A DNA stretch of 46,141 bases from Bacilli bacterium (GCA_017398945.1 JAFQES010000011.1:1-46141), one strand, 5' to 3'. Positions 8,428 through 19,549 are shown, counted from the stretch's first letter. Made by a program: numbers and translations. The notes: generated from the letters alone by a model not told the origin.

Positions 8428-8574
8428 TCTTTCAATGTTTCTTTGACATTCTTTGACATCAAAAAAAACTGGTAAATATTCATCTACAATTTTCATTTTT
8501 TATTTAATAAGTTAACTCTTAACTTTTAAGAAAATTTAAGATATAATCAAACTTAATTATTAAAAGAAAAAAGA

Positions 8575-8590
8575 TTTCTCTAATGAGAAA
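8575..8590 (-). terminator. Probable original rpoC terminator, now beyond the IS
   Basis: On the minus strand TTTCTC-ATTA-GAGAAA is followed by TCTTTTTTCTTTT. It lies directly against the IS left end. Removing the IS would place this hairpin about 6 bases after the rpoC stop codon. In the present arrangement it is about 1.28 kb downstream. Confidence 0.6.
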
Positions 8591-8717
8591 ACTTGGTTGT
8601 AAAATATTTAGTGTGTGTAACTAAAAAGTTATATGCACTATTTTTATATAAAAAAGACATATAAATAAAACTTGATACAATGTAAGTGGTCAAATAAACA
8701 CGAAAGAAGGTATTTAT

Positions 8718-9786
8718 ATGTCTAACCAAAATTATATTATAGAAATGTTGGAATTGAAAGATAATAATATTGCTTTTGAGGAAAATTTTTATTACAAAGA
8801 AAAGATTAAGAATGTTACCCATAAAGTTTTTGAAGGTTATCTTTCATATCAACCGCTTTGTTGTAGTAAATGTGGTGTTGTTTTTGATGAAAAATTTGAA
8901 AAGCATGGTTTTATTACTTCTAACATCAAAATCCCAGATGTTGCTGGTTTTAAATCTATTTTAAGATTACACAAACAACGTTATCTTTGCAAACACTGCA
9001 ATAAAGCTTTTACTCTTAAATCTAACATTTGTGATTTTGGTTGTTTTATTTCTAATAATACTAAATGGAAAATTGCTAATGATTTAAGGCAGAAACGTTC
9101 TGAAAAAGATATTGCTATTGCTAATAATGTTTCTCCTAACACCGTTGAACGTATTATGGATTCTTATTACAACACCGTCAAAATTTACAAAAATTATCTT
9201 CCTAAAGTTTTATCTTTTGATGATTTTAAATCCGTTAAGTCCGCTGATGGTGCTATGAGTTTTCATTTATGTAATAGTGAAACTGGACAAACTATTGATA
9301 TTGTTGAAGATCGTCTATAACAAAATGAAAAGATATTGGAGATTATTTCTAAAAGACAGAAATGATTTGGATTTCAGCAAATGGAAAAGATTTACTTGAT
9401 TTCCAGACTTAACTACTGAAAAAGATGTTGTTGATTATATGCTAAACCAAAACATTGAACTTAAAGAAACTTATATTTTATACCAAGGTTTACTATCAAC
9501 TTTCAAAGAAAATGATTACAGCGCTTTTATTAAAATTCTTAATGATGATCACTCTTTAATCTCTGATTATATGAAGACTTCTTTAAAAACTCTTAATGAA
9601 TTTAAAAATAACATCTTTAACACCTTTAACAATAAATATCACAATGGGTTTATTGAAGGTAAAAACAACTTTATTAAAGTTATCAAAAGAATTGCTTTTG
9701 GTTTTAGATCTTTTCGCAGATTTAAAGCGCGTATTATGATTTGTAAAGGTTTAATCAAATTAAACAAAAAAGTAGCCAATACCTAA
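8718..9786 (+). pseudogene. ISL3-family transposase, disrupted
   Basis: First part 8718-9320 (200 residues): N-terminal zinc ribbon (CSKC ... CKHC), a helix-turn-helix (KDIAIANNVSPNTVERI) and the start of the DDE domain (LSFDDFKS, then IDIVEDR). It stops where the intact family continues with the central catalytic part. A second part begins near 9325 in another frame (KRYWRLFLKDRNDLDFSKW). It has an in-frame TGA where the family has a sense codon, and continues from 9439 to 9786 with the C-terminal NGFIEGKNNFIKVIKR motif containing the last catalytic glutamate. An internal deletion with frame change plus a nonsense codon make it non-functional. Stop at 9784 within its terminator loop. Confidence 0.85.
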
Positions 9787-9799
9787 CGGTACCAGCTAC
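9772..9799 (+). terminator. Terminator at the end of the IS transposase
   Basis: GTAGC-CAA-TACC-TAAC-GGTA-CCA-GCTAC forms a two-part stem with a symmetric internal loop, followed by CTTATATTTTT. The transposase stop codon is in the loop. Confidence 0.6.
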
Positions 9800-9867
9800 C
9801 TTATATTTTTATTAATTATCACTTATTTTGTGTCTACACACATTATTTGACAATTAACCGAAACCTT

Positions 9868-12800
9868 TTAATCTTCCATCAATTGGTCTTCTAGAAATTC
9901 ACTAGCATCTGATTCTTTCATGAATTCTTTCTCTAGTAATAATTCTATATCACTATATTGTTTTGCACCTGTTCCAGCTGGGATTAATTTACCAATGATA
10001 ACATTTTCTTTTAATCCTCTTAGGTGATCAACTGTTCCTCTAATAGCAGCATCAGTTAATACTCTTGTTGTTTCTTGGAATGATGCAGCAGATAAGAATG
10101 AATCAGTTTCTAATGATGATTTAGTAATACCTAACATAATTGGTCTTCCTGTAGCAGGAACTCCACCGTTTATGATTACTGGTTTATTTCTTTCAGCAAA
10201 TTCTCTTAGAGAAATAGTTAAACCATCTACTAAATCAGTATCTCCAGCATCAACAATTCTTATTTTACTAATCATACGTTTAACAATAATTTCAATGTGT
10301 TTATCAGAGATATCAACACCTTGTAATTTATAAACGTTTTGAATTTCTTTTAAGATATATTCTTGAGCAGTTAATGGGTCAGTTACAGCAAGTAATTCTT
10401 TTGGAGCAATTGAACCTTCTGTTAATTTATCTCCAGCATTTACACTGTCACCTACAGCAACACGTAATTTCATGTTGTAGTTAGTTACATGGTCTCTGAT
10501 ACCAGATTCATTTTCAACAGAAATTTTATATTTTCCATTTTGATCTTCAATATTAATTACTTTACCAGTAATTTCTGATACTGTTGCTTTATATTTTGGA
10601 GTACGAGCTTCAAATAATTCTTCAACTCTTGGAAGACCTTGAGTAATATCGTCTCCACCAGCAACTCCACCTGTATGGAATGTACGCATTGTAAGCTGTG
10701 TTCCTGGTTCTCCAATTGATTGGGCAGCCATAATACCTACAGCTTCACCAGTTTCAACTAAGTTACCAGTTGCTAAGTTACGTCCATAACATTTTTGACA
10801 TACACCATTAGCTGTTTTACAAGTTAATACACTTCTAATTTCGATTGATTTAATACTTGTTTTCTTAATTTTAGATACGATATTTTCAGTAATCATTTCG
10901 CCTTTTTCTAAGATAACTTCTTTAGTTTCTGGATTAATGATTTTTTGAGCTGAATAACGTCCTAAAATACGTTCATATAATGATTCAATTACAGAGTTAT
11001 CTTTGTCGTTAACTAAATCGTAAACTTCAACACCTTGAATTGAACCACAATCAAATTCTTTAACAATTATGTCTTGAGCTACATCAACTAAACGTCTTGT
11101 TAAATATCCAGAGTCTGCTGTACGTAATGCTGTATCGGCAGATCCTTTACGCGAACCATGACTTGATAAGAAGAATTCTGATACGCTTAATCCTTCAACG
11201 AAGTTTGATGTAATTGGAATTTCAACGGTAGATCCATCCGGTTTAGCCATTAGTCCACGCATACCTGCAAGTTGAACGAAGTTGGAAATAGATCCACGAG
11301 CACCTGAGTTCATCATCATGAAGATTGGATTTTCAAAGTCACCTTTAGCCATTTCTTGTAATTCAGCTTTAATCTTATCACTTTGTTTTGTCCAAGCTTC
11401 GATTACACTGCTATATCTTTCTTCTTCCGTAATTAAACCACGTTTAAATTGTTTATTAATTTTATCAACGATTTCTTTACCTTCAGCTATAATTGCCTCT
11501 TTTGTTTGACTAATTTTGATATCGGCAGCTGATACGGTAACACCAGCAACTGTAGAATACTTAAATCCTAAGTCTTTTAATTTATCTAGCATAACTGATG
11601 TTTCAGTTGTTTTATATCTTTTAAATACTTGAGCAATGATACTTTCTAAGTTTTTCTTAACAAATGGAGTTACAAGTGGCATTTTAGCAATTTCTTCTGG
11701 AATATTGCTTCCCATTTCTAAGAAATACTTATTTGGAGTAATTCCTTCAATATTTTCTTTTGTACCTTCATTTATAAAGGGGAAAGTATCAGGTAAGATA
11801 TCATTAAAGATTATTTTACCTACTGTTGTTACTAAATATTTATCTTTTTGTTCATCTGTAAATAATTTATATTTAAATGAACTTACTGGAAGGGCAATTC
11901 TAGTATGAAGAGTAATATCTTTACGATCATAAGCCATTAAAGCTTCATTCGTATTTCTAAATACTTTACCTTCGTTTTCTAGTCCTGCTTCTTCAATTGT
12001 TAAATAACAGTTTCCTAAAACCATGTCTTGTGATGGAGTAACGATTGGTTTTCCATCTTTTGGATTTAGGATGTTATTAGCACCTAACATTAATATTCTT
12101 GCTTCAGCTTTTGCTTCTTCAGAAAGTGGTACGTGAACTGCCATTTGGTCTCCATCGAAGTCGGCATTAAATGCTGTACAAACTAATGGATGTAAACGAA
12201 TAGCTTTTCCACCAACTAACTTCGGCTCAAATGCTTGAATACCAAGTCTATGTAATGTTGGAGCACGGTTTAACATAACTGGATGTTCAATAATAACATC
12301 TTCTACTACATCCCAAACTTTTTCATCACGAGATTCGATTAATTTCTTAGCTCCTTTAATATTGTGAGCAAGTCCTCTTTCTACTAATCCGTGAATTACA
12401 TGCGGTTTAAATAATTCTAAAGCCATTTCTTTAGGAATACCACATTGATACATTTTTAAGTTTGGTCCAACAACGATAACACTACGTCCTGAGTAGTCAA
12501 CACGTTTACCAAGTAAGTTTTGACGGAAACGTCCTTGTTTACCTTTTAACATGTTAGATAAACTCTTAAGTGGTCTGTTACCAGCTGCTGTAATACTTCT
12601 TCCTCTTCTTCCGTTATCGAATAATGAGTCTACAGCTTCTTGAAGCATACGTTTTTCGTTTTGAACGATAATTGTTGGAGCTCCAAGTTCTAATAATTTC
12701 TTTAAACGATTGTTTCTATTAATAATACGACGATATAAATCATTTAAATCACTTGTAGCAAATCTTCCACCATCTAATTGAATCATTGGACGAAGTTCTG

Positions 12801-13506
12801 GTGGAATTACTGGTAGAACATCTAAAATCATCCATTCAGGGCGATTTTTTGATTCTGAGAAAGCAACTAAACAATCTAAACGTTTTACTAAACGAATTCT
12901 TTTTTGTCCAGTAGCATTTTCTAATTCTTCTCTTAAGTCAGCAATTTCTTTTTCAATATCAACTTCAGTTAATAATGTTTTAATTGCTTCGGCACCCATA
13001 CCTACTTTAAAAGCATTTCCATATTTTTCATAGTAAGCACGATACTCTTTATCAGATAAAGTTTGTTTTTTTTCTAAAGGAACATTTCCGGGGTCTAATA
13101 CTACATAACTTACAAAGTATAATACTTCTTCTAAATCTCTTGGAGACATATCTAGAACAAGTCCCATTTTAGAAGGAACACCTTTAAAGAACCAAATGTG
13201 GCTGCAAGGAGCAGCAAGTTCAATATGACCCATTCTTTCTCTACGAACTTTAGAACGAGTAACTTCTACTCCACAGCGATCACAAATAACATTTTTATAT
13301 CTTAATCTTTTATATTTTCCACATGAACATTCAAAATCTTTTGATGGTCCAAATATTTTTTCACAAAATAATCCATCACGTTCAGGTTTTAAAGTACGGT
13401 AATTGATAGTTTCTGGTTTTTTTACTTCACCATAAGACCAGCTTCTAATCTTTTCTGGTGAGGCAATTCCTATTTTAATCCCTTTAAATTTACTTACATC
13501 TATCAT
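9868..13506 (-). CDS. rpoC: RNA polymerase subunit beta' (RpoC)
   Basis: 1212 residues, typical for Firmicutes without large insertions. The N-terminal zinc finger ([20 protein letters not shown]), active-site [12 protein letters not shown], the trigger-loop region [16 protein letters not shown] and the second zinc site ([13 protein letters not shown]) are intact. Catalytic core of RNA polymerase. Start ATG overlaps the rpoB stop (ATGA), so translation is coupled. The following str-operon genes of Bacillus are absent: an ISL3 element begins eight bases (the target duplication) beyond the stop codon. Confidence 0.99.
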   Translation of the reverse strand: MIDVSKFKGIKIGIASPEKIRSWSYGEVKKPETINYRTLKPERDGLFCEKIFGPSKDFECSCGKYKRLRYKNVICDRCGVEVTRSKVRRERMGHIELAAPCSHIWFFKGVPSKMGLVLDMSPRDLEEVLYFVSYVVLDPGNVPLEKKQTLSDKEYRAYYEKYGNAFKVGMGAEAIKTLLTEVDIEKEIADLREELENATGQKRIRLVKRLDCLVAFSESKNRPEWMILDVLPVIPPELRPMIQLDGGRFATSDLNDLYRRIINRNNRLKKLLELGAPTIIVQNEKRMLQEAVDSLFDNGRRGRSITAAGNRPLKSLSNMLKGKQGRFRQNLLGKRVDYSGRSVIVVGPNLKMYQCGIPKEMALELFKPHVIHGLVERGLAHNIKGAKKLIESRDEKVWDVVEDVIIEHPVMLNRAPTLHRLGIQAFEPKLVGGKAIRLHPLVCTAFNADFDGDQMAVHVPLSEEAKAEARILMLGANNILNPKDGKPIVTPSQDMVLGNCYLTIEEAGLENEGKVFRNTNEALMAYDRKDITLHTRIALPVSSFKYKLFTDEQKDKYLVTTVGKIIFNDILPDTFPFINEGTKENIEGITPNKYFLEMGSNIPEEIAKMPLVTPFVKKNLESIIAQVFKRYKTTETSVMLDKLKDLGFKYSTVAGVTVSAADIKISQTKEAIIAEGKEIVDKINKQFKRGLITEEERYSSVIEAWTKQSDKIKAELQEMAKGDFENPIFMMMNSGARGSISNFVQLAGMRGLMAKPDGSTVEIPITSNFVEGLSVSEFFLSSHGSRKGSADTALRTADSGYLTRRLVDVAQDIIVKEFDCGSIQGVEVYDLVNDKDNSVIESLYERILGRYSAQKIINPETKEVILEKGEMITENIVSKIKKTSIKSIEIRSVLTCKTANGVCQKCYGRNLATGNLVETGEAVGIMAAQSIGEPGTQLTMRTFHTGGVAGGDDITQGLPRVEELFEARTPKYKATVSEITGKVINIEDQNGKYKISVENESGIRDHVTNYNMKLRVAVGDSVNAGDKLTEGSIAPKELLAVTDPLTAQEYILKEIQNVYKLQGVDISDKHIEIIVKRMISKIRIVDAGDTDLVDGLTISLREFAERNKPVIINGGVPATGRPIMLGITKSSLETDSFLSAASFQETTRVLTDAAIRGTVDHLRGLKENVIIGKLIPAGTGAKQYSDIELLLEKEFMKESDASEFLEDQLMED

Positions 13507-16500
13507 ATCAATTCACCTTCTTCTTCGTCTTCAATGTCGATATCTCCTGGGAATTCTAAATCATCTAAATCTGGTTCATCGTCTTCTTCGTCTTCAATGT
13601 AATCATCATTTTCACCTTCAGTTACGATTTCGCCAGCTTCTAATGAAGCTTCTGTATCGATTTCATCAATTCTTAACGCTTCATCTTTATCTTCATCTTC
13701 TTCTAAATCTTTAAACTCTAGGATATTATCATCAGGATCTACTACTTGCATGTCTAATCCTAATGCTTGGAATTCTTTTACTAATACTCTGAATGACTCT
13801 GGAACACCAGCTTGGTTAACTGTTTTACCTTTAACTAAGGCTTCATAAACTTTAACACGTCCTACGATATCATCGGCTTTAACAGTTAAGATTTCTTGAA
13901 GAACATGAGCAGCACCATATGCATACAATGCCCAAACTTCCATTTCTCCGAATCTTTGTCCTCCGAATTGTGCTTTACCACCTAGTGGTTGTTGTGTTAC
14001 TAATGAGTAAGGTCCAGTAGCACGAGCATGTAATTTATCATCAACCATGTGGTGTAATTTAACCATGTACATAACACCAACGCTAATACGATGATCAAAT
14101 GGTTCACCAGTACGTCCACTTCTAAGTTCTACTTTTCCGTCTTCAGCCATACCAGCTTCAGCCATTTCTTCTTGAATGTCGGCCCATTTTGCTGAGTCAA
14201 ATACTGGAGTTGCATAGTGAACGCCTAATTTTTTACCAGCCATACCTAAGTGTAATTCTAAGATTTGTCCGATATTCATACGAGATGGAACTCCTAGAGG
14301 GTTAAGCATGATATCAACTGGGCGACCATCTGGCATGAATGGCATATCTTCTTCTGGTAATACTAATGAGATAACACCTTTGTTTCCATGACGTCCAGAC
14401 ATTTTATCTCCAACTTGAATTTTTCTTTTTTGAATAATGTAAACACGAACTATTTTTGAAACACCAGCAGGTAGTTCATCACTATTTTCCTTTGTATAAA
14501 CTTTAACATCATGAACAATACCAGCTGCACCGTGTTCAACTCTTAATGAAGTATCTCTAACTTCACGAGTTTTTTCTCCAAATATAGCGTGTAATAATTT
14601 TTCTTCACTTGTTAATTCTTGAACACCTTTTGGAGTAACTTTACCAACCAAGATGTCTCCTTCTTTAACTTCAGTACCGATTCTGATAATACCATTAGCA
14701 TCTAAGTTTTTACGAGCTTCTTCACCAACGTTTGGAATATCTCTTGTAATTTCTTCAGGTCCTAATTTAGTATCACGACAATCGATATCATAGTGATCTA
14801 TGTGTAATGATGTATAAACATCATCTTTAACTAATTTTTCATTTAAGATAACAGCATCTTCATAGTTATATCCATTAAATGTCATGAATGCTACTGTCAT
14901 GTTTTTACCTAAAGCAAGTTCACCTTTTTCAGTTGAAGGTCCATCAGCGATTACTTGCCCACGATGTACTTTGTCTCCCGCACTTACTAAAGGTTTATGA
15001 TTTAGGGAAGTTGAGGCATTTGTTCTTTCAAAGTTTGCTAAATAATAAGTATCTTTGCTTTTAGCAGTTTTAACGATGATTTTCTTAGCGTCAGCATATT
15101 CAACTACACCATCAGCTTTACAAACTACGGTAGATCCTGAATCACGAGCAGCAATCCATTCAACTCCAGTACCAACGATTGGTGCTTCTGGAACTAATAG
15201 AGGAACTGCTTGACGTTGCATGTTGGCACCCATTAGGGTTCTGTTAGCATCGTCGTATTCCAAAAATGGGATGCAACTTGTGGTAATAGCTACTACTTGT
15301 GATGGAGCTACGTCAACAAAATCAACTTTATCTTTCTTGATCATAACGTTATCGCCATTAATTCTTACGATAACTTCATCATTAGCTATTTCATTATTGT
15401 CATTTAATTCAACTGTTGCTTGAGAAATATAATAATCTTTTTCTTCATCAGCAGTCATGTATACAATTTCATCTGTTACTTTAGCATTTTCGACTTTGCG
15501 ATATGGAGTCATAATAAATCCATACTCATTAATTTTAGCGTATCCAGCTAATGATGTAATAAGTCCGATATTTTGTCCTTCTGGTGATTCGATTGGACAA
15601 ATACGACCATAGTGTGATGCATTTACGTCACGAACATCCATTCCAGCACGATCTCTTGATAATCCTCCTGGACCTAGAGATGATAAACGACGTTTGTCAG
15701 TTAACTCAGCAATTGGGTTTACTTGATCCATAAATTTAGATAACTGACTTGATCCAAAGAATTCTTTTAACGCTGCAGTTACAGGACGAATATTGATTAA
15801 TGATTTTGGTGTAACATTTTCAATTTCTTGAGTAGTCATTCTTTCTCTGATTACTCTTTCCATACGAGCCATACCAGTACGGAATTGATTTTGAATTAAT
15901 TCACCAACTTGACGCACACGACGATTTCCTAAATGGTCGATTTCATCAATATCTCCAATATTATCTAATAAATTTAAGTAATAAGATACTGATGCATAAA
16001 CATCTGGAATAGTAAGACGTTTAACATCAACACTTGTATCTATACCAATAAGGTTGATAACTCTTTCTTTATCTTCTTTATCAAATACTTTAACAACTTG
16101 AATTTTGTTATAATCATCTAATTCTTCATTAATTGTTGTTTCATTTAAGTTATAACCATTTTTAAAGATTGGTCTTAATGTTTCTAATACTTCTTTAGTT
16201 ACTAGAGTACCTTTAGCAACAATTACTTCTTTCCCATCTTTAATATCTTCAGCTATTATTGTGTTAATTAAACGATCTACAACATTTAATTTTTTATTAA
16301 ATTTATAACGTCCAACTTTAGCTAAATCATAACGGAAACGATCAAAGAATCTAGTTACTAATTGATTTTTAGCACTATCTAAAGTAGCAGGTTCACCTGG
16401 TCTTAATTTTTCATAAATTTCAATTAAGGCTTCATCCGTATTTTTAGTACTATCTTTTTCAATAGTATTCATTATATATTTATTTTCCCCAAATAAAGCT

Positions 16501-17123
16501 ATAATGTCTTCGTCATTAGATAATCCTAATGCTCTTAAGAATGTTGTAATAGGTACTTTTCTCGTACGATCGATACGAACATAAATAACATCTCTGGCAT
16601 CAAGTTCATATTCTAACCAAGTACCTTTATTAGGTATTACTTCTCCACTAATAATGCGACGCCCATTTTTATCAATTTCACGTTTGAAATAAACGCTTGG
16701 ACTTCTTACTAATTGAGATACGATAACTCTTTCTGCTCCATTTATAATAAATGTTCCAGCATCAGTCATTAAAGGCATATCCCCTAAGAATATTTCTTGT
16801 TCTTTAACTTCTCCCGTTTCATGAATAAATACTCTAGCTTGAACCTTTAAAGGTGCAGCATAGTTTACCATTCTTTCTTTGGCTTCTTTAATAGAATATC
16901 TTGGCTCATCAAAAGAATAATCACCAAATTCTAGTGAAAGATTACCAGTGAAGCTTTCGACAGGAAATAAATCCTCGAATACTTCTTTAATTCCCACTTC
17001 TAAGAAATCTTGATATGATTTCTTTTGTACTTCTAATAAGTCTTCTAGTTGTAAGTTGTTTTTTGATTTTGAGAAACTTCTTCTTTCGCGATAGTCCCCG
17101 AATTTAACATTTTTATATGCCAC
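13503..17123 (-). CDS. rpoB: RNA polymerase subunit beta (RpoB)
   Basis: About 1206 residues. The GTG at 17123 is preferred because GGGGTGAT lies four bases upstream and the product then begins [17 protein letters not shown], lining up with family N-termini. An in-frame ATG 18 bases further up would place the ribosome-binding site inside the gene. Rifampicin-region motifs are present ([31 protein letters not shown]), as are GQNIGLI and the C-terminal [19 protein letters not shown]. The extreme C-terminus is a long acidic tail (residues about 1130-1206, mainly D/E). It ends in TGA, overlapping rpoC by four bases. Own promoter candidate at 17193-17221. Confidence 0.99.
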   Translation of the reverse strand: MAYKNVKFGDYRERRSFSKSKNNLQLEDLLEVQKKSYQDFLEVGIKEVFEDLFPVESFTGNLSLEFGDYSFDEPRYSIKEAKERMVNYAAPLKVQARVFIHETGEVKEQEIFLGDMPLMTDAGTFIINGAERVIVSQLVRSPSVYFKREIDKNGRRIISGEVIPNKGTWLEYELDARDVIYVRIDRTRKVPITTFLRALGLSNDEDIIALFGENKYIMNTIEKDSTKNTDEALIEIYEKLRPGEPATLDSAKNQLVTRFFDRFRYDLAKVGRYKFNKKLNVVDRLINTIIAEDIKDGKEVIVAKGTLVTKEVLETLRPIFKNGYNLNETTINEELDDYNKIQVVKVFDKEDKERVINLIGIDTSVDVKRLTIPDVYASVSYYLNLLDNIGDIDEIDHLGNRRVRQVGELIQNQFRTGMARMERVIRERMTTQEIENVTPKSLINIRPVTAALKEFFGSSQLSKFMDQVNPIAELTDKRRLSSLGPGGLSRDRAGMDVRDVNASHYGRICPIESPEGQNIGLITSLAGYAKINEYGFIMTPYRKVENAKVTDEIVYMTADEEKDYYISQATVELNDNNEIANDEVIVRINGDNVMIKKDKVDFVDVAPSQVVAITTSCIPFLEYDDANRTLMGANMQRQAVPLLVPEAPIVGTGVEWIAARDSGSTVVCKADGVVEYADAKKIIVKTAKSKDTYYLANFERTNASTSLNHKPLVSAGDKVHRGQVIADGPSTEKGELALGKNMTVAFMTFNGYNYEDAVILNEKLVKDDVYTSLHIDHYDIDCRDTKLGPEEITRDIPNVGEEARKNLDANGIIRIGTEVKEGDILVGKVTPKGVQELTSEEKLLHAIFGEKTREVRDTSLRVEHGAAGIVHDVKVYTKENSDELPAGVSKIVRVYIIQKRKIQVGDKMSGRHGNKGVISLVLPEEDMPFMPDGRPVDIMLNPLGVPSRMNIGQILELHLGMAGKKLGVHYATPVFDSAKWADIQEEMAEAGMAEDGKVELRSGRTGEPFDHRISVGVMYMVKLHHMVDDKLHARATGPYSLVTQQPLGGKAQFGGQRFGEMEVWALYAYGAAHVLQEILTVKADDIVGRVKVYEALVKGKTVNQAGVPESFRVLVKEFQALGLDMQVVDPDDNILEFKDLEEDEDKDEALRIDEIDTEASLEAGEIVTEGENDDYIEDEEDDEPDLDDLEFPGDIDIEDEEEGELI

Positions 17124-17192
17124 TTTATCACCCCATAACAATATTTTTTAGTGCTTCTAAATATTAAAAAACAAATACGTCACCAATTTAAA

Positions 17193-17221
17193 ATTTTAAC
17201 AATAAGATTAGTAAAAGTCAA
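17193..17221 (-). promoter_or_regulatory. Promoter of rpoBC
   Basis: Minus-strand TTGACT (17216-17221, overlapping the stop codon of the upstream methyltransferase gene), 17 bases, TAAAAT (17193-17198), about 70 bases before the rpoB GTG. Confidence 0.55.
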
Positions 17222-17823
17222 CGATTTTCAGCTTTTATGACATAAAAACCTTTGCTTTTATTCACAATTTGACAATTATAGTCATTTTCTAATAGTTTTA
17301 AAATACTTTTAGCTCCTTGGTCTTTCTTAATTACAAACCATAAACTACCATCATCGCTTAAATGATTTTTTGCTTCTTTTAAGAATTTTAAAACTGTTTC
17401 TTTGCCGGCTCTTATCGGCGGATTAGTAAGAATAAGATTGTATTTGTCTTTAATATTTTCGTATATATCACTAATAAAAGCATTTGCTGAAACTTCATTT
17501 AAAGCAATGTTTTTCTTACAAAGATGAACTGCTCTTTCATTAACATCGACCAGATCAGCTTGGCAAGAAAAAAATTTGCTCAAACATATTCCCATAAATC
17601 CATAACCACATCCAACATCTAAGATGTTAGTTGGAGCAGTTTCAATATTTTTCATTATTTCAGTAACAAGTAAATTACTACCAAAGTCGATTTTGTCTTT
17701 AGAGAAAACTCCATTATCACTAAAAAAAGATAGGCGTAATTCTCCTATTTTAGCATCGACTTTTCTTAATTCACTTTTTATTTGGGGGTTATTTGAGAAA
17801 TAATGTTCCAAAGGCTTCACCAT
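17218..17823 (-). CDS. RsmC-like 16S rRNA guanine-N2 methyltransferase (YbxB family)
   Basis: 201 residues. The class I SAM-dependent methyltransferase fold is shown by NILDVGCGYGFMG (motif I), VDVNERAV (motif II) and the target-amino motif NPPIRAGK (motif IV, NPPF/Y type used for exocyclic N2 of guanine). The N-terminus (EHYFSNNP ... FFSDNGVFSKDKIDFGS) matches Bacillus YbxB, whose gene likewise stands directly before rpoB. It probably methylates a guanine in 16S rRNA. The start is uncertain: ATG at 17823, with in-frame GTG or TTG codons just inside. Its promoter at 17851-17880 overlaps a palindrome. Confidence 0.85.
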   Translation of the reverse strand: MVKPLEHYFSNNPQIKSELRKVDAKIGELRLSFFSDNGVFSKDKIDFGSNLLVTEIMKNIETAPTNILDVGCGYGFMGICLSKFFSCQADLVDVNERAVHLCKKNIALNEVSANAFISDIYENIKDKYNLILTNPPIRAGKETVLKFLKEAKNHLSDDGSLWFVIKKDQGAKSILKLLENDYNCQIVNKSKGFYVIKAENR

Positions 17824-17842
17824 CTCTTGCTTTTTTAGTTGA

Positions 17843-17880
17843 TATACTTAAGTATAATACAAAAGATGAGGCGTCGTCAA
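17843..17880 (-). promoter_or_regulatory. Promoter of the rsmC-like gene with overlapping palindrome
   Basis: Minus-strand TTGACG (17875-17880), 18 bases, TATACT (17851-17856). The -10 box is one arm of the perfect 14-base palindrome TATACTTAAGTATA (17843-17856), which could be an operator or a by-product of AT-rich sequence. Confidence 0.5.
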
Positions 17881-17911
17881 TCTTTTTTAATTAATTTATT
17901 CCAACAAAAAA

Positions 17912-17927
17912 ACTAACTTTCGTTAGT
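17912..17927 (-). terminator. Terminator of hup
   Basis: Minus-strand ACTAAC-GAAA-GTTAGT with a GNRA loop, followed by seven T (17905-17911), ten bases after the HU stop codon. Confidence 0.8.
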
Positions 17928-17936
17928 CTTTTCTAA

Positions 17937-18209
17937 TTAATTTAAAGTATCTTTAAGTTTGCTTCCAGCTTTGAATGAAGCTACAACTTTAGCAGGAATT
18001 TTAATTGCTTCTTTAGTTAATGGGTTAATTCCATCTCTAGCAGCTCTTTTTTTAGCACTGAAAGTTCCGAATCCAACTAAAGCAACCTTTCCTTCTTTTT
18101 TTAAACCAGCTGTGATACCTTCTAAAGCAGCATCTAAAGCACGATTAGCATCAGCTTTAGTTAAACCAGCTTTATCAGCAATAAAATCAACTAATTCAGT
18201 TTTTGACAT
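17937..18209 (-). CDS. hup: HU family DNA-binding protein
   Basis: 90 residues from the ATG at 18209, the normal HU length. GGGAGG precedes it; the open frame extends 38 codons further upstream but without HU similarity. MSKTELVDFIADKAGLTKADA, the beta-arm region (VGFGTFSAKKRAARDGINP, with the conserved proline) and the FKAGSKLKDTLN tail are all typical. Histone-like nucleoid protein that bends DNA. Monocistronic with own promoter and terminator. Confidence 0.97.
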   Translation of the reverse strand: MSKTELVDFIADKAGLTKADANRALDAALEGITAGLKKEGKVALVGFGTFSAKKRAARDGINPLTKEAIKIPAKVVASFKAGSKLKDTLN

Positions 18210-18262
18210 TTTTGTACCTCCCAATACATTTTTTATTATAAGGTTCATATCCTTACATATTA

Positions 18263-18291
18263 AACATAGCAAAAAACCTAGGTAAAAGCAA
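18263..18291 (-). promoter_or_regulatory. Promoter of hup
   Basis: Minus-strand TTGCTT (18286-18291), 17 bases, TATGTT (18263-18268), with TGC immediately before the -10 (extended -10). Confidence 0.55.
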
Positions 18292-18365
18292 GCAAAACAA
18301 GGCTTTTTTAACTTTTCGGACATTTAATGACATTTTTCAAACAAAAATTTTACTAATTCTTGACA

Positions 18366-19499
18366 CTATTTTTTCAAAATATCTTTAGCTAAATCATACA
18401 ACTTTTTCATTGCATCTTTATTATCAGACATGCTTAGTTTATTTTTCATCCGTTCTATATCATTATGATTTCTTTCTAAATTATTAAAGTATTTATAAAT
18501 AGCTCTTGGCGTTTTAAAGATTCTAGCATAACCTTTTTTAACAAAGTAACTTATATTATAGTTTTCTTGTCCGCCGCTACTTTTGATTAAAAGCATTGGC
18601 TTTTTAAAATATAAGCATTCAGTAGTTTGCGCTCCCCCTGGTTTTGTAACTACAAAATCTGATGCTTGTAATAATTCTGGAACATTATCTACAAAACCAT
18701 AAACTAAACAGTTACGGACATCATACTTTTCTACTAAGGCACTTATTTTATCGTAAGCTTTTTTATTATTACCAGCTATAAAAATTAAATTTATATTTTG
18801 ATTACTTTTAATAATTCCTTTAATGTATGGTAATGTAGCTGTAGAACCATTTCCACCTCCAGCAAAACATACACATGTAGGAATATGTTTATTAAGTTTT
18901 AATTTATCTAGTATTTGTTCTTTTTTACTTAAATCTTCTTCTTTGGGAAAGATTGGTATTCCAAATGTTTTTATATGATTTTTATCAATCTTTCTTTTTA
19001 ATAAAGTATGACGTTCTTCTTTTGAAGGAACAACAATATATTCTTCTTTATTATAATGATCTAACCATAAATCATGAGCTTCATAATCAGTTATAACAGT
19101 AATCAATTTAGATTTGATAATTTTTTCTTTGTTAAAATCTGTAATAATACAACTTCCATAAAAATGAGTTGAAATTGTTAAGTCAGGATTAAATTCCATT
19201 ATATCTTTTTTTAGAGCATTTTTGTCAAACCACTTTAAAGAAACTCGATTAGTAAAATGAGATGTATATTTATGATCAGCCCATTTAAATAGTGCGTCCC
19301 AAATAATCGGATGTTTAAGCATTAAGTTTTCACTAATACTTTTACTTAATTTTCCCAATCTTTTACTATAACTAATCATATCGATTAATTTTATTTCTAA
19401 TTCGCTATCTTTGTTTAAAAAATAATTATTGATATATTTTGCAATTGCTTTATGTCCACTTCCGTAAGTTGCATAAACAATTAATATTCTTTTCTTCAT
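18366..19499 (-). CDS. UgtP/MGDG-synthase-like glycosyltransferase (diacylglycerol glycosyltransferase family)
   Basis: 377 residues from the ATG at 19499 (GAGGTAG upstream; an in-frame ATG 48 bases earlier lacks a site). It begins KKRILIVYATYGSGHKAIAKYI, the signature of the monogalactosyldiacylglycerol-synthase N-domain. It continues with a GT-B C-domain: CFAGGGNGSTATLPYI, GFVDNVPELLQASDFVVTKPGG and the acceptor/UDP site around KSSGGQENYNISYF. In Firmicutes, relatives transfer glucose from UDP-glucose to diacylglycerol, giving the membrane glycolipid that anchors lipoteichoic acid. The exact sugar and acceptor cannot be told from sequence. Peripheral membrane enzyme on the cytoplasmic side. 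Confidence 0.8.
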   Translation of the reverse strand: MKKRILIVYATYGSGHKAIAKYINNYFLNKDSELEIKLIDMISYSKRLGKLSKSISENLMLKHPIIWDALFKWADHKYTSHFTNRVSLKWFDKNALKKDIMEFNPDLTISTHFYGSCIITDFNKEKIIKSKLITVITDYEAHDLWLDHYNKEEYIVVPSKEERHTLLKRKIDKNHIKTFGIPIFPKEEDLSKKEQILDKLKLNKHIPTCVCFAGGGNGSTATLPYIKGIIKSNQNINLIFIAGNNKKAYDKISALVEKYDVRNCLVYGFVDNVPELLQASDFVVTKPGGAQTTECLYFKKPMLLIKSSGGQENYNISYFVKKGYARIFKTPRAIYKYFNNLERNHNDIERMKNKLSMSDNKDAMKKLYDLAKDILKK

Positions 19500-19549
19500 A
19501 TTAGCTACCTCGTAAATATTATATCTCATTTTCTTAAAATTTAACACAA

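Larger units (their letters stand above)
8595..9859 (+). mobile_element. ISL3-family insertion sequence with defective transposase
   Basis: 1265 bases. Both ends begin GGTT and carry TGTGTGTA exactly 17 bases in (8612-8619; complement 9835-9842), giving imperfect terminal inverted repeats with 15 of 25 positions matching. Flanks are GAAAACTT (8587-8594) and GAAACCTT (9860-9867), an 8-base target duplication with one mismatch, the length typical of ISL3. The transposase inside is broken and the element is a little shorter than usual, consistent with an internal deletion. It sits immediately behind the rpoC stop codon. Confidence 0.75.

Noticed and set aside
8580-8822. 80-codon minus-strand frame across the IS left end
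   Set aside because: It overlaps the inverted repeat and the transposase start and has no ribosome-binding site; a shadow frame.
9321-9440. In-frame TGA in the second half of the transposase as a sign of UGA recoding (Mycoplasma-type code)
   Set aside because: rpoB, the rsmC-like gene and the 48-residue gene end in TGA at the expected family length, and long genes contain no internal TGA. The standard code holds and this is a nonsense mutation.
11282-11908. Plus-strand open frames inside rpoC (75 and 90 codons)
   Set aside because: They are antisense to strongly conserved rpoC codons, without ribosome-binding sites or known domains. The same holds for similar frames within lepA, rpoB, ldh and others.
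17124-17141. Upstream in-frame ATG as rpoB start
   Set aside because: It would put GGGGTGAT inside the gene. The GTG at 17123 has correct spacing and gives a family-like N-terminus.
18210-18323. 38-codon N-terminal extension of HU
   Set aside because: No HU has such an extension; GGGAGG precedes the internal ATG, and the extension region contains the promoter.
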